Source of the DNA: an uncultured Bacteroidia bacterium
GTDB lineage: Bacteria; Bacteroidota; Bacteroidia; Bacteroidales; UBA932
Assembly (NCBI GenBank): GCA_902789395.1
Contig: CADANY010000002.1
Coordinates: 62,001 to 126,000, forward strand
Direction of reading: 5' to 3'
Length of the DNA stretch: 64,000 bases
Part shown: positions 34,430-44,383 of the stretch, one piece after another
Layout of the letters: every line of letters starts with the position of its first letter
Position numbering within the stretch: the first letter of the stretch is position 1
The notes under the pieces: generated by a model
What the model saw: only the letters and a program-made list of their open reading frames with translations
What the model was told of the DNA's origin: nothing
Databases searched by the model: none
Position numbers and translations under genes: made by a program

Positions 34430-36277
34430 TTACCGGAGAAGGGCTTCGAGGCAGATGCGGGTTCGGGGCGGGAGATCGACGAAGAAGCAGAGCATCTGCG
34501 TCCCGGGATTCGGGGCGTCGTAATCATGCAGGTATGGGCCCGGGGCGGTTGTCGGCAGGATTTCCGCGCGGACCTGCGGGAGGTCTTTCTTCCGGAAGCG
34601 CCTCTGTCTTTCTCCATCGCTGTCCCTCAATATGTTGAGGGTCAGCCGTTTCGTTTTGCCGTTTCCCGAAAGCTCGAAGGCGCTTTTCCCCCGGACCGTC
34701 CTGGCCGCGGCGGCCGTGCAGAGCGCCCAGCGGACCGTGCAGGCGCTGTCGCCCGTTTCCAGGATGTCCCGGACATGGAGATTATCTTCTCCGTCTGTCC
34801 AGACCTCTCTCCGGCAGGCGACGAGGTCTTCCGAATAGATTTTGCCGAGCTCGATCTCCGCTCCGTACCGGTTCCTCTCTTCCCAGGTCCGGACAAGCTC
34901 CGCCGGATGATGGACCTTGGGCCGGTGCCCGTTGACTGTCAGGATATTATGGGAAAACGGTCCGATTCGGAAGATATCCCACCGTTCGCTGTCCTGTGTC
35001 ATGTCCCAGAGGTCCATCCCGCGTTTTTCGATGGAATAATAGTTCTGCATCCCGAGGTCGACGGCCCACCGGACCCCGCCGGATTCGAAAAGGAAGGATC
35101 CCTGGTCGCTGTGGGAGTGGCTGGATTGGGTCAGCCCGCCTTTGACGGCAAGATAAGTATCATCCGGGGACTTCCAGCCGCTGCGGAAGATGAATACCGG
35201 CGTACGGCCGCTGCAGGAGAAGGTGTTTTTCTCCGGAGGAAGGATTTCCTGTCCGGCAAGACGGGAGAAAAAGATAGGGAAATAGGGCAACAGGCGCGGT
35301 TCGCTGAAGGCATGGAACCGGGTCTTTTCCATAATCTTGATTTCCGGATAAAGCAGGGAGAGATTTCCGCTTTTCCAGGCCATCCAGGTCTGCATATACT
35401 GGGCGACGGCACGGGGTGCGCTGTCCGAAAAATTGAAGGCGAACCCTGACGGGGTGCTCATGAACTGCATGAATTCCGCCGTGTTGAAAAAGCCTTTCCG
35501 GCAGGACTCGAGAAGCCCGAAATCCGTTCCGAAAGCAGTCTCCAGGGCCTCGAAAAGAAGGATTTGGAAGCCGACGCCGTAACCCCAGTAATTGTATCCC
35601 TCCGGATAACCGCCGTTCTCCTGAAAGGAAGCCGAAAGGGTTCTGGGGTTGCTTTCCAGGCTGCGGCGGAGGATTTCTTCGCAGCGTTCAGGGTCTTCTT
35701 CCCAGAAGGCGGCTGCGCCGAAGATGAGTCCGGCGTTGCAGACGGAATTCCAATTGTTTTCGGCGGTATAGAACCAGGCGTGTTTCTTGTTTTCCGAGGC
35801 GTTGAAGGCCTTTTCCTGCATCGCACGGGTGATGGTTCCCCGCTCCTCCGGGGTCAGCCGGTCATACAACCAGTCGTAACCGATCGAAACGGCCATGGCC
35901 ATTTCCCCGACATCCAGGAAGTGGGAGGGATTCCAATCTGTGAAAGAACAGACGGCGAGCATCTCCTCGATCGCCCTCCGGGCATAGGTTTCTCCACCAT
36001 GGACCCGGTAGGTATAGGAAAGGTAGAAGATCCTTTTCAGGGCCTCGCGCGATACGGAGAGCAGTCGCTTTCCGGTCTTGATGCGTTCGACGGGAGGCTT
36101 GCCGAGTACCTCCCGGCTGAAGGCCGTGATGACGCTGTCGGCACCCCGGACGGGAGCGGGGGCATCGTCCGGGATGGACACGGGATCCGGAAACAGGCGC
36201 GGATGGGGCCTGAGGTCCATCGCGAACGCGCCCGTGGACAGGTATGCGGCGAGCAGAAGGAACAGGAACTTTTTCAT
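34430..36277 (-). CDS. Heparinase II/III-like polysaccharide lyase family protein
   Basis: A 615-residue secreted protein (signal MKKFLFLLLAAYLSTGAFA). The alpha/alpha-toroid N-terminal half includes DVGEMAMAVSIGYDWLYDRL, NNWNSVCNAGLIFGAAAFWEE and GGYPEGYNYWGYGVGFQI, features of alginate/heparinase-type lyases. The C-terminal beta-sandwich has the QSSHSHSDQGSFLFESGGVRWAVDLG segment typical of the Heparinase II/III domain. It may cleave an acidic polysaccharide, but the exact substrate and even activity are unproven. It is the first gene of the minus-strand run with the GH2 enzyme, from which it is separated by palindromic element B. The -7 box lies 4 nt before its ATG. Confidence 0.82.
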   Translation of the reverse strand: MKKFLFLLLAAYLSTGAFAMDLRPHPRLFPDPVSIPDDAPAPVRGADSVITAFSREVLGKPPVERIKTGKRLLSVSREALKRIFYLSYTYRVHGGETYARRAIEEMLAVCSFTDWNPSHFLDVGEMAMAVSIGYDWLYDRLTPEERGTITRAMQEKAFNASENKKHAWFYTAENNWNSVCNAGLIFGAAAFWEEDPERCEEILRRSLESNPRTLSASFQENGGYPEGYNYWGYGVGFQILLFEALETAFGTDFGLLESCRKGFFNTAEFMQFMSTPSGFAFNFSDSAPRAVAQYMQTWMAWKSGNLSLLYPEIKIMEKTRFHAFSEPRLLPYFPIFFSRLAGQEILPPEKNTFSCSGRTPVFIFRSGWKSPDDTYLAVKGGLTQSSHSHSDQGSFLFESGGVRWAVDLGMQNYYSIEKRGMDLWDMTQDSERWDIFRIGPFSHNILTVNGHRPKVHHPAELVRTWEERNRYGAEIELGKIYSEDLVACRREVWTDGEDNLHVRDILETGDSACTVRWALCTAAAARTVRGKSAFELSGNGKTKRLTLNILRDSDGERQRRFRKKDLPQVRAEILPTTAPGPYLHDYDAPNPGTQMLCFFVDLPPRTRICLEALLR

Positions 36278-36281
36278 AGAA

Positions 36282-36289
36282 CAAAGATA
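36282..36289 (-). promoter_or_regulatory. -7 promoter box (TATCTTTG) for the heparinase-like gene
   Basis: Reading leftward, TATCTTTG matches the consensus and ends 4 nt before the ATG at 36277, predicting a leaderless mRNA. No TTTG at -33. Confidence 0.5.
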
Positions 36290-36352
36290 CGAAAGTGTTT
36301 GTAAAATAAGGACATCCGGGGGGCTTATAAGCCATTTATCGGTGTTGAAAAC

Positions 36353-36383
36353 TTTGTTAATTAAATATTTTTAACTATCTTTG
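36353..36383 (+). promoter_or_regulatory. Full promoter for the ribosomal str operon: TTTG - 19 nt - TATCTTTG
   Basis: -33 TTTG (36353-36356) and -7 TATCTTTG (36376-36383) with 19-nt spacing, the best consensus match in the window. The leader to the rpsL ATG is about 45 nt. Confidence 0.8.
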
Positions 36384-36434
36384 CGGTCCCCAATTTACGG
36401 GAAAAAAACATAACTTATTTATTAACAAACATTT

Positions 36435-36818
36435 ATGCCAACAATTCAGCAACTTGTTCGCAAAGGACGCGAGACCCTCGAGGTATCGAGCAAGTCTCGT
36501 GCGTTGGACGCTTGCCCTCAGAAGCGTGGCGTTTGTCTTCGTGTGTATACCACTACGCCGAAGAAACCGAACTCAGCCATGAGAAAGGTTGCGCGTGTGC
36601 GCCTGTCAAACGCTAAAGAGGTCAATGCTTACATCCCGGGCGAGGGCCACAACCTCCAGGAGCACTCCATCGTGCTCGTTCGCGGCGGTCGTGTAAAGGA
36701 CCTCCCTGGTGTACGTTACCACATCCTTAGAGGAGCTTTGGATACGGCAGGTGTAGACGGACGGAAACAAGGCCGTTCCCTCTACGGTGCCAAGAGGCCG
36801 AAGAAATCTAAGAAGTAA
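36435..36818 (+). CDS. rpsL: 30S ribosomal protein S12
   Basis: A 127-residue decoding-centre protein. [19 protein letters not shown] carries the conserved Lys whose change gives streptomycin resistance in other bacteria; the wild-type Lys is present here. [18 protein letters not shown] is the second signature loop and the C-terminus is basic. It is the first gene of the str operon, followed by rpsG after 34 nt. Confidence 0.99.
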   Translation: MPTIQQLVRKGRETLEVSSKSRALDACPQKRGVCLRVYTTTPKKPNSAMRKVARVRLSNAKEVNAYIPGEGHNLQEHSIVLVRGGRVKDLPGVRYHILRGALDTAGVDGRKQGRSLYGAKRPKKSKK

Positions 36819-36852
36819 TTCACCAATCTATCACCTTTAATTATTTTTCAAA

Positions 36853-37329
36853 ATGAGAAAAGCGAAGCCTAAAAAGAGGATTCTACTTCCAGATCCTAAG
36901 TTTCACGATGTCGAGGTTACCCGTTTCGTGAACAACCTTATGTTGCAGGGGAAGAAGAGTATCGCGTATTCTATCTTTTATGATGCCATTGACATGGTAG
37001 GCGAGAAGATGAAAGATTCTGACAAGGCTCCTCTCGATATTTGGAAGAAGGCACTCGAGAACGTGACCCCTCAGATCGAGGTCAAGTCACGCCGTATCGG
37101 TGGTGCGAACTTCCAGGTGCCGACAGAGTTGCGTCCTGAAAGAAAAGTCTCCGTCTCCATGAAGAACATGATCTCGTTCGCCCGCAAGCGTTCAGGACAC
37201 TCTATGGCAGAAAAACTGTGCGCCGAAATCGTTGCCGCTTACAACAACGAAGGTGGTGCATTCAAGCGTAAGGAAGATATGCACAGAATGGCAGAGGCCA
37301 ACAAGGCATTTGCACACTTCCGTTTCTAA
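36853..37329 (+). CDS. rpsG: 30S ribosomal protein S7
   Basis: A 158-residue protein that organises the head of the 30S subunit by binding the 3' domain of 16S r[12 protein letters not shown] opens the protein; [20 protein letters not shown] and ALRP-like TELRPERK segments are conserved, and [12 protein letters not shown] ends it. Length is typical. It lies between rpsL and fusA, 12 nt before the latter. Confidence 0.99.
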   Translation: MRKAKPKKRILLPDPKFHDVEVTRFVNNLMLQGKKSIAYSIFYDAIDMVGEKMKDSDKAPLDIWKKALENVTPQIEVKSRRIGGANFQVPTELRPERKVSVSMKNMISFARKRSGHSMAEKLCAEIVAAYNNEGGAFKRKEDMHRMAEANKAFAHFRF

Positions 37330-37341
37330 AACTGCATGTGA

Positions 37342-39462
37342 ATGGCCAAGAGAGATCTTAAATACACCAGGAATATCGGTATCATGGCCCACATCGATGC
37401 CGGTAAGACCACGACGTCCGAGCGTATCCTTTATTATACGGGAAAGACGCACAAGATCGGCGAGGTCCACGAAGGTGCCGCTACGATGGACTGGATGGTC
37501 CAGGAGCAGGAGCGGGGTATTACCATCACTTCCGCCGCGACCACCGCATTCTGGCATTATAACGGAGAAACTTATCAGATCAACCTGATCGACACTCCGG
37601 GACACGTGGATTTCACCGTTGAAGTCGAGCGTTCCCTCAGGGTGCTGGACGGTACGATCGCTACTTTCTGTGCGGTCGGCCGGGTTCAGCCGCAATCGGA
37701 AACCGTTTGGCGTCAGGCGGACAAATATGGTGTTCCTAAGATTGCTTATGTCAACAAGATGGACCGCGTCGGTGCCGATTTCCTTTCCTGTGTGGAAGAA
37801 ATCAAGACAAAGCTCGGCGCCACCGCCGTCCCTGTTTGCCTCCCGATCGGAGCGGAGGATAAATTCGAAGGTATCGTGGATCTGATCTCCATGAAGGCGA
37901 TCTTCTATGACAATACGGACGAGCTCGTCAACTACCGTGTCGGCGAGATTCCGGAAGACATGAGAGGAGAGTCCGCCCGTTGGAGAGATGTCCTTGTCGA
38001 GGCTGCGGCCGAGTGTGACGAGTCCCTGATGGAGAAGTTCTTCGAGAACCCGGATTCCATCACTGAGGACGAGATCATCACCGCGATCCGCAAAGGAACG
38101 ATCTCAATGCAGATTGTTCCGGCGTGCTGCGGCTCCTCGTTCAAGAACAAGGGCGTACAGTTCCTGCTGGACTGCGTCATGCGCTATCTTCCCTCCCCGC
38201 TCGATAAGGGTGCCGTCAAGGGTAAGAACCCGAAGACGGGAGATGAAATTTTGCGTAATCCCAGCGACGAGGAACCGTTCTGCGCCCTGGTCTTCAAGAT
38301 TGCGACCGACCCCTTCGTGGGCCGTCTGGCATTCCTGAGGGCTTATTCAGGCCGGCTCGATTCCGGAACCTATGTCTTTAATACCCGCACAGGGAAGAAA
38401 GAAAGGGTTGCCCGCCTTTACCAGATGCACTCCAACCACCAGAATCCGATTGAATTCGTCGAGGCGGGAGACATCTGCGCGGCCGTCGGTTTCAAGGATC
38501 TCCGCACCGGAGATACCATTTGCGCGGAAGATCATCCGATTACCCTTGAGTCCATGGAATTCCCGGATCCGGTTATCGGCATCGCCATTGAGCCGAAGAC
38601 GCAGAAGGATCTCGACAAGCTCGGTATCGCCCTCGGCAAACTTGCCGAAGAGGATCCGACCTTCACGGTGAAGTCCGACCAAGAGACCGGCCAGACCGTT
38701 ATCAGCGGAATGGGCGAACTCCATCTGGACATCATCGTAGACCGTCTCCGCCGTGAGTTCGGTGTCGATATCAACCAGGGCGCCCCGCACGTCAATTACA
38801 AAGAGACGATTACGACGTCTATCCAGCATCGTGAAGTCTTTAAGAAGCAGACGGGCGGCCGAGGCAAATTTGCTGACATTGTCGTTGAGATCTCCCCGGC
38901 TGATGAAGGCGTCACAGGCCTCCAGTTCGACAATCAGGTCAAGGGTGGAAACGTTCCGAAAGAGTACGTTCCGTGTGTCCAGAAAGGCTTTGAAGCCGCC
39001 ATGGCCAACGGTGTACTCGCCGGTTACGAAGTCCCCGCCCTCAAGGTCACCCTCCTCGATGGTTCCTTCCATCCGGTGGACTCCGACCAGCTCTCCTTTG
39101 AAATCGCGGCCCGCATGGCTTTCCGCCATGCCTGCCCGAAGTGCCATCCGGTTCTCCTCGAGCCGATTATGTCCCTCGAGGTGGTTACTCCGGAAGACTA
39201 TATGGGAGATATCGTCGGCGACCTTAACCGCCGCCGCGGACAGATTGTCGCGATGGATTCGACCACCAATGGCGCACGGATCGTCAAGGCGTTCGTACCG
39301 CTCGCAGAACAGTTCGGCTATGTCACCGTCCTGAGGACCCTGTCCTCCGGCCGTGCGACCAGCACGATGACGTTCGATCACTATTCCGAAGTCCCGGCAT
39401 CCCTTGCCAAGGACATTATCGAGAAGAGTGGATACGGAAGGATGTCCTTCGATGATGAATAA
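37342..39462 (+). CDS. fusA: Translation elongation factor G
   Basis: A 706-residue GTPase that drives translocation. G1 is [12 protein letters not shown] (about 17-28), with [16 protein letters not shown] (G3), [10 protein letters not shown] (G4) and the full five-domain length. [19 protein letters not shown] and RRGQI (domain V) are family signatures. The start ATGGCC at 37342 is preceded closely by the rpsG stop. Codon use is strongly biased, as expected for a highly expressed gene. It is followed by rpsJ after 30 nt. Confidence 0.99.
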   Translation: MAKRDLKYTRNIGIMAHIDAGKTTTSERILYYTGKTHKIGEVHEGAATMDWMVQEQERGITITSAATTAFWHYNGETYQINLIDTPGHVDFTVEVERSLRVLDGTIATFCAVGRVQPQSETVWRQADKYGVPKIAYVNKMDRVGADFLSCVEEIKTKLGATAVPVCLPIGAEDKFEGIVDLISMKAIFYDNTDELVNYRVGEIPEDMRGESARWRDVLVEAAAECDESLMEKFFENPDSITEDEIITAIRKGTISMQIVPACCGSSFKNKGVQFLLDCVMRYLPSPLDKGAVKGKNPKTGDEILRNPSDEEPFCALVFKIATDPFVGRLAFLRAYSGRLDSGTYVFNTRTGKKERVARLYQMHSNHQNPIEFVEAGDICAAVGFKDLRTGDTICAEDHPITLESMEFPDPVIGIAIEPKTQKDLDKLGIALGKLAEEDPTFTVKSDQETGQTVISGMGELHLDIIVDRLRREFGVDINQGAPHVNYKETITTSIQHREVFKKQTGGRGKFADIVVEISPADEGVTGLQFDNQVKGGNVPKEYVPCVQKGFEAAMANGVLAGYEVPALKVTLLDGSFHPVDSDQLSFEIAARMAFRHACPKCHPVLLEPIMSLEVVTPEDYMGDIVGDLNRRRGQIVAMDSTTNGARIVKAFVPLAEQFGYVTVLRTLSSGRATSTMTFDHYSEVPASLAKDIIEKSGYGRMSFDDE

Positions 39463-39492
39463 GTTTAAGAAATCAAAAAAGTAGTTATTGAT

Positions 39493-39798
39493 ATGAGCCA
39501 GAAAATCAGAATCAAACTTAAATCATTCGATCATATGCTCGTTGACAAGTCAGCGACCAAGATCGTTGATACAGTGAAGGCTACGGGTGCAAAGGTCAAT
39601 GGTCCTATTCCTCTTCCTACGCACAAGAAGATCTTTACTGTAAACCGCTCGACCTTCGTCAACAAGAAGTCCCGCGAGCAGTTTGAGCTCGACTCCTATG
39701 TTCGTCTTCTCGACATCGACGACTCCAACGCAAAGACCGTCGATGCTCTCATGAAGCTCGAACTGCCCTCCGGTGTCGAGGTTGAAATCAAGGTCTGA
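39493..39798 (+). CDS. rpsJ: 30S ribosomal protein S10
   Basis: A 101-residue protein of the 30S head and, with NusB, of antitermination complexes. [30 protein letters not shown] is the conserved N-terminus, and [27 protein letters not shown] the central loop. In many bacteria and in other Bacteroidales it leads directly into rplC-rplD and the rest of the S10 operon. Here the frame is followed after 18 nt by a tRNA gene and a terminator, so the cluster is broken after rpsJ. Confidence 0.98.
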   Translation: MSQKIRIKLKSFDHMLVDKSATKIVDTVKATGAKVNGPIPLPTHKKIFTVNRSTFVNKKSREQFELDSYVRLLDIDDSNAKTVDALMKLELPSGVEVEIKV

Positions 39799-39816
39799 GG
39801 TTAACCGAAGACCCAA

Positions 39817-39890
<74 letters not shown>

Positions 39891-39893
39891 CGG

Positions 39894-39923
39894 AAAAAAG
39901 ACGGCGAAAAGGCCGTCTTTTTT
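39894..39923 (+). terminator. Strong intrinsic terminator after the tRNA
   Basis: AAAAAAGACGGC and GGCCGTCTTTTTT form a GC-rich stem with a short GAAAA loop and a run of six T. It ends the rpsL-rpsG-fusA-rpsJ-tRNA transcript. Confidence 0.9.
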
Positions 39924-39972
39924 CGTGGCCCCAAGTCTTGAATGAGGGGGCGGCGAAATGATATTTTTGTTT

Positions 39973-39980
39973 TATCTTTG
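39973..39980 (+). promoter_or_regulatory. -7 promoter box (TATCTTTG) for the S9 hydrolase
   Basis: TATCTTTG matches the consensus and ends 15 nt before the ATG at 39996. No clear -33. Confidence 0.5.
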
Positions 39981-39995
39981 TGAAAAACCAAGACC

Positions 39996-41039
39996 ATGAA
40001 AAAAAGATCGACCACAATCCTCGTCGCCCTTCTTCTTATCGCTGTTACGGCTCATGCCCAGACAGACAAATATCAGTATCAGGTTCTCAATCGACAGAAT
40101 GAGGAAATCCTTTTGTTTCAGAGGTTATCCGACGTTGCCTATGTCGACAAGGTTCGCCTGATTGGTCCCGCAAAGGCCGTTCCGGCGAAGCCTGTCTGCG
40201 AATTTAAAGATTCGCTGCGCACAAATGGCCTGCAGTTCTATGCCTACGTATTTTTCCCGGAAAAGACACGGCAGGGACGGAAATATCCCTTGATGGTCCT
40301 GAATCACGGCGGAATCCACGGCAATTTCTCGACAGTCTTTGTCCATATTGTCCGGGAACTGGTTGCGCAAGGTTATATTGTCGTCGCTCCGGATTACCGG
40401 GGTTCTACCGGGTACGGGAAGAGTTTCTATGAGGCGATCGACTACGGCGGCCTTGAGAATGAAGACGTGCTTGCCGCGAGAGATTATATGGTTGAGAATT
40501 ATTCCGTTGTGGATCCGGATCGGGTTGGAATCATGGGCTGGAGCCACGGAGGGATGACAACGCTGATGAACGTCCTCCAGTGGCCGGAAAAATACACCTG
40601 TGCCTATGCCGGGGTGCCGGTCAGCGATGTCGCTTACCGGCTTTCCTATCAGGCTCCTTCGTATAAAAATGAGTTTTCGGCCGATTACCATATCGGTGCT
40701 CTGCCGGAAGAGGCTCCGGAAGAATATGCTCGCCGTTCGCCCGTAAACTACGCGGACCGCCTGCAGCGGCCGCTGATGATAACGACTTGCGTCAACGATG
40801 ACGATGTCAGCTGGACAGAGGTCGACAGGATGGCGGAAGCGCTCAAGGCGGCAGGAAAGGATTTTCGTTACAAGGTCTATCCCCGTATGTCCGGGGCCCA
40901 TGTCTTTGAGCGGATTGACGCCGGGGAAGCGACGGACATCCGCTTTGAAACCTATCGGTTCATGGCGGAATACCTGAAGCCTCCCCGTCCATTTAAAACG
41001 AAAGCAGATCTCCGGAAAGCAGGATATAAGTATTATTAA
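39996..41039 (+). CDS. Secreted S9-type alpha/beta-hydrolase
   Basis: A 347-residue exported hydrolase. The signal peptide ends AHAQ. The hydrolase core has LNHGGIHG (oxyanion region), the nucleophile Ser in GIMGWSHGGMTTLM, the acid Asp in NDDDVSWTE and the His in SGAHVFERID. Unlike DPP IV enzymes it has no beta-propeller: only about 75 residues precede the core, so it may accept larger substrates or be an esterase. It is a single-gene unit between the tRNA terminator and a convergent sulfatase pseudogene; the two stop codons overlap. Confidence 0.82.
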   Translation: MKKRSTTILVALLLIAVTAHAQTDKYQYQVLNRQNEEILLFQRLSDVAYVDKVRLIGPAKAVPAKPVCEFKDSLRTNGLQFYAYVFFPEKTRQGRKYPLMVLNHGGIHGNFSTVFVHIVRELVAQGYIVVAPDYRGSTGYGKSFYEAIDYGGLENEDVLAARDYMVENYSVVDPDRVGIMGWSHGGMTTLMNVLQWPEKYTCAYAGVPVSDVAYRLSYQAPSYKNEFSADYHIGALPEEAPEEYARRSPVNYADRLQRPLMITTCVNDDDVSWTEVDRMAEALKAAGKDFRYKVYPRMSGAHVFERIDAGEATDIRFETYRFMAEYLKPPRPFKTKADLRKAGYKYY

Positions 41040-41842
41040 CGGGAATCCGATCTCCCGGAAAGCACCCGGTCGAGGTGGCCGTGCAGGGCCTCGGAGAGGG
41101 TGGCGGCGATGTCCGGATGGGCCTCGAGAACATTGATCTTTTCGTAGCGGCATGTGTCACGGCCGGCCATGTCGTAGAGTTCCGCGGCGGCGCAGTCCAT
41201 CTCCGGCGTGAACCACTCCACGTAAGTCCATCGGGTATCGCGGATGGCGTAGCCCATGTATTTGATGCCGTTGTGGCTGTGAGCGATCTGGCTGAAAACG
41301 TATGGATTATGTTCCGCCGAGCCCAAAAGGTCCTCTCCCATTGCTCCGTCCGGGACCGGAACGCGGCAGGCCGTACAGACGGTCGGCATCAGGTCGATAA
41401 AGGAGACCGGCCGGTCGACACGGTGTGGCAGGGCGCGGCCCTTTTTTGACGGCATCTTGATAATTAACGGGGCATTGCAGGAGGATTCGAAGTTGGTGGA
41501 TTTGCACCAGAGCCCCTGCTCTCCTTGGTGGTATCCATGGTCCCCGAGGAAGACGATAAGCGTGTTGTCATAAAGGCCAAGTTCCTGCAGGCGGGAAAGG
41601 ATGGCGCCGATGTTGTCATCTGTAAAAGAGGCGCAGGCGTAATAGGACTTTTTCAAGTCTTTTTGCAATTCGATCGGGATGGGGCCGTCTGATGGGACAT
41701 CCTGATATTCGACCAGTTCCCTGTTTGTGCGGTAGGCCTGGGCTGGGGCGAGAACAACGCGGGCGGTGTCGAGATCCAATGCCCGGTCGCGGTACAGGTC
41801 ATAATATTTTGACGGGGCGTCCCGGTCAATGATGATTATGTG
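41036..41842 (-). pseudogene. Sulfatase pseudogene lacking its N-terminal half
   Basis: Codons from 41842 down to the stop at 41036-41038 encode the C-terminal half of an iduronate-2-sulfatase-like enzyme: PSKYYDLYRDRALDLDTARV, TDDNIGAILSRLQELGLYDN and GDHGYHQGEQGLWCKSTNFE. An in-frame TGA at 41843-41845 precedes it, there is no ATG start, and the catalytic C/S-x-P-x-R motif and metal-binding Asp pair of the N-terminal half are missing. The remaining frame has no further stops. About 230-250 residues have been lost, probably by a deletion next to the divergent intact sulfatase. A TTG at 41777-41779 could start a 247-residue product, but it would be inactive. Confidence 0.75.
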
Positions 41843-41907
41843 TCACCTTTCCTCTTCTCCGGAAAAATATTTAAGGCGAGTATCGACATCGGTTCGTATT
41901 TTTTTAG

Positions 41908-41915
41908 TATGTTTG
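41908..41915 (+). promoter_or_regulatory. -7 promoter box (TATGTTTG) for the sulfatase
   Basis: TATGTTTG matches TAnnTTTG and ends 7 nt before the sulfatase ATG, again predicting a very short or absent leader. Confidence 0.5.
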
Positions 41916-41922
41916 TCTTGCA

Positions 41923-44280
41923 ATGAAATCCGAACGAAATCTATTTCTGCTGCTGGCTGCATCGGCCGGCGCTGCGGCTCCCGCCATTCCCGTGAAGGCC
42001 CAGCAGACTCCTTCGCGCCCGAACATCCTTTTTATCCTGGCCGAGGACATGACCCTCGACCTTGGCAGCTATGGAAGAACCGATGTCAAGACTCCGAACA
42101 TCGACCGGCTTGCCTCGGAGGGCGTGGTCTATACCAACGCGCGTTGCGTCGCTCCGCTCAGTTCGCCGACCCGTTCGGCGATGATGACGGGCCTCCACCA
42201 TGAAATAACGGCGTCCCATAACCACCGCTCCCACCGCGACCAGCCCCTTCCGGTGGACATTGTCCCCTATCCGGTCCTTCTGAGGCAGGCCGGTTATGCG
42301 ACCGTCCTTGGGGATCGTGATGCATTCGAAAACCCCGTCACGCATGCGGACCATGAGAGCAGCCGGAAGATTGACTGCAATTTCCAGTATGAACCCACGG
42401 GAGCCTATGACGGAAAAACATCTTTCGGTCTCTTCGATACGCTGTATGACAGGCCGGCCGACGGAAGGCCCTGGTTCCAGCAGGTTACTCTCTATGTGAC
42501 CCACCGGGGCGATTGGTGGAAAGATATCCGGGACCGCTCGGCCCACCCGGTCGATCCGGCAAAGGTCGATCTTCCGCCCTATATGGCCGACCATCCGAGG
42601 ATCCGGGAAGAGTTCGCCTGCTATCTCGATCAGGTGGAATACATGGACGCGGAAGTCGGAAAGATCCTGGAGAAACTGCGCGCAGACGGCCAGGAGGACA
42701 ATACGGTGATCATTTTCATCGCCGACAACGGCCGTGCGGATATCCGGGCGAAGGGCTGGATGTACAATGACGGGACCCGTGTCCCGATGATCGTCCGCGC
42801 TCCGGGACTGGACCATAAGGTCGTGGATGATCTGGTCAGCGAGCTGGATATTCCGGCGACCATTCTTTCCCTCGCCGGGGTTAAAATTCCGAAATATTAC
42901 CAGGGAAAGGTCCTGGAGGCCTTCTCCGGCAAGAGCGCGGCCCATGAGTGGACCTATCACGCGAGGGATACCTGGGACGAGGTGCAGGAGTGCATCCGCG
43001 CTGTCACGGACGACCGCTATATCTATGTCCGCAACTATGTTCCCCAGCTCCCCTATACGGCAAACCACTGTTATACCTATTGCTACCGTCCGGCGATGCA
43101 TGTGATGAAGCAGCTGAAGGAAGAAGGCCGGCTGAATCCGGTCCAGCTCCTTTTCTTTGCCGACAGCAAACCGGTCGAGGAACTCTATGACTGGCGGGCA
43201 GACGGCTTCTGCGTCAAGAACCTTGCAGGCGATCCGGCCTATCTCCCGGTTCTCAATAAGATGCGCCAGCGGATGGACGACTGGCAGGCAACCAACGGGG
43301 ATGCCGGGGTTGAAGACCACCTGACCCGCCGATTACCCGACGACCGGGCCGCCTACCGCCGCCAGCAGTACTATGCCGAACGGTTCCGTCCCGAAGAATG
43401 GGCGGAAATAGAAAACGGCGCCATCTGCGACAGCTATGACCGCTGGAAGACCGAGATCCGGAAGATGTGGGCGGAGAATACCGTCCGCCTGAGTGATCCG
43501 ATCGTGAAGGTCCCGGATTCCCGCCAGGCCGCTTTCTTCTGTGACGACCATATCGTGACCCTCAATATCGGGGCCCATGCGAAGGCTTTCCGGCTCTCCG
43601 ACGGGGCCCTGGATGCAACCTTCGATCTCGCCTGTTCCGCCTTCAACCCCCACTGCAACGTTGCCGACATGACCCGGAAGGGAGGACGGAACTATTTGTA
43701 TATCAGTGAATGGAACGGAGAGCGGCGGTTCTTCGTAGAAGATCTCCGCCACAAGGGGAACCGCTGGACCAGCAAACTTGTCCAGACCCTTTCCGCAAAC
43801 GGGATTCCCGATGCGGTCAAAGGCTCGGGATATATGGACTGGGTCCCGGACTTCGAGAAGGGGAAACTGTATTCCATCGCCTATAAGGAGAATCATCCCC
43901 GGCATGACGTAGAGGGCTCTACCAAGCTGATCATCCTCGAGTTTGCTCTTCCGGATCCGAAGAAGGGAGATAAGGATTTTACCGAAAGCGATATTCTGAG
44001 GCGGACGGAAATCCCCGTTTACCTGGCGACCCAGGACAAGCAGGTCCATAACGGAAAGCTCTATATCCTTGCCGGCCTGAAGACCAGGGCCAACCTTCGG
44101 AATCCCGCCAGGAATTTCCTGAGGACGATCGCCGTTTTCGACTTGGAGTCCTTCCGTCTGGAAAAGGAAATCCGTCTGGATTTCTACGAACTTGAGCCGG
44201 AAGGAATTGATTTTATCGGCGACGATATGTACCTGACCTACAACAGCGACGCGCTTTATAAGGTTCTTCCTGCCGAATAG
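41923..44280 (+). CDS. Sulfatase (Ser-type) with fused C-terminal propeller-like domain
   Basis: A 785-residue secreted enzyme. The signal region is MKSERNLFLLLAASAGAAAPAIPVKAQ. The sulfatase domain (about 30-450) has Ser80 in LSSPTRSAMMTG (S-x-P-x-R, Ser converted to formylglycine by an anaerobic sulfatase-maturating enzyme), FILAEDM and IADNG metal-site segments. From about residue 510 to the end an extra domain follows (DDHIVTLNIGAHAKAFRLSDGALDATF, NYLYISEW, KLVQTLS, LEPEGIDFIGDDMYLTYNSDALYKVLP) that resembles the standalone protein at 59.7-60.6 kb. The domain may bind the sulfated substrate. It has its own promoter and a terminator at 44305-44340; substrate unknown. Confidence 0.85.
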   Translation: MKSERNLFLLLAASAGAAAPAIPVKAQQTPSRPNILFILAEDMTLDLGSYGRTDVKTPNIDRLASEGVVYTNARCVAPLSSPTRSAMMTGLHHEITASHNHRSHRDQPLPVDIVPYPVLLRQAGYATVLGDRDAFENPVTHADHESSRKIDCNFQYEPTGAYDGKTSFGLFDTLYDRPADGRPWFQQVTLYVTHRGDWWKDIRDRSAHPVDPAKVDLPPYMADHPRIREEFACYLDQVEYMDAEVGKILEKLRADGQEDNTVIIFIADNGRADIRAKGWMYNDGTRVPMIVRAPGLDHKVVDDLVSELDIPATILSLAGVKIPKYYQGKVLEAFSGKSAAHEWTYHARDTWDEVQECIRAVTDDRYIYVRNYVPQLPYTANHCYTYCYRPAMHVMKQLKEEGRLNPVQLLFFADSKPVEELYDWRADGFCVKNLAGDPAYLPVLNKMRQRMDDWQATNGDAGVEDHLTRRLPDDRAAYRRQQYYAERFRPEEWAEIENGAICDSYDRWKTEIRKMWAENTVRLSDPIVKVPDSRQAAFFCDDHIVTLNIGAHAKAFRLSDGALDATFDLACSAFNPHCNVADMTRKGGRNYLYISEWNGERRFFVEDLRHKGNRWTSKLVQTLSANGIPDAVKGSGYMDWVPDFEKGKLYSIAYKENHPRHDVEGSTKLIILEFALPDPKKGDKDFTESDILRRTEIPVYLATQDKQVHNGKLYILAGLKTRANLRNPARNFLRTIAVFDLESFRLEKEIRLDFYELEPEGIDFIGDDMYLTYNSDALYKVLPAE

Positions 44281-44304
44281 GAAAGCCGGCGATTCTGATA
44301 CAAG

Positions 44305-44340
44305 CGGTTCCGGAGAGGGCGTGAGTCCTTGACGGAACCG
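44305..44340 (+). terminator. Hairpin terminator after the sulfatase
   Basis: CGGTTCCG (44305-44312) pairs with CGGAACCG (44333-44340); TTCTGTTT follows. The loop of 20 nt is long for an intrinsic terminator. Confidence 0.5.
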
Positions 44341-44351
44341 TTCTGTTTGAT

Positions 44352-44359
44352 TATATTTG
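44352..44359 (+). promoter_or_regulatory. -7 promoter box (TATATTTG) for the GlpT-like transporter
   Basis: TATATTTG matches the consensus and ends 24 nt before the ATG. CTTG at 44328-44331 lies 20 nt upstream and may act as -33; it overlaps the terminator loop. Confidence 0.55.
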
Positions 44360-44383
44360 TTGGTACTTTCTTGATACAAAGCT

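Noticed and set aside
41941..43320. A 459-codon frame on the minus strand inside the sulfatase gene
   Set aside because: Shadow frame; the plus-strand sulfatase has clear motifs and a promoter.
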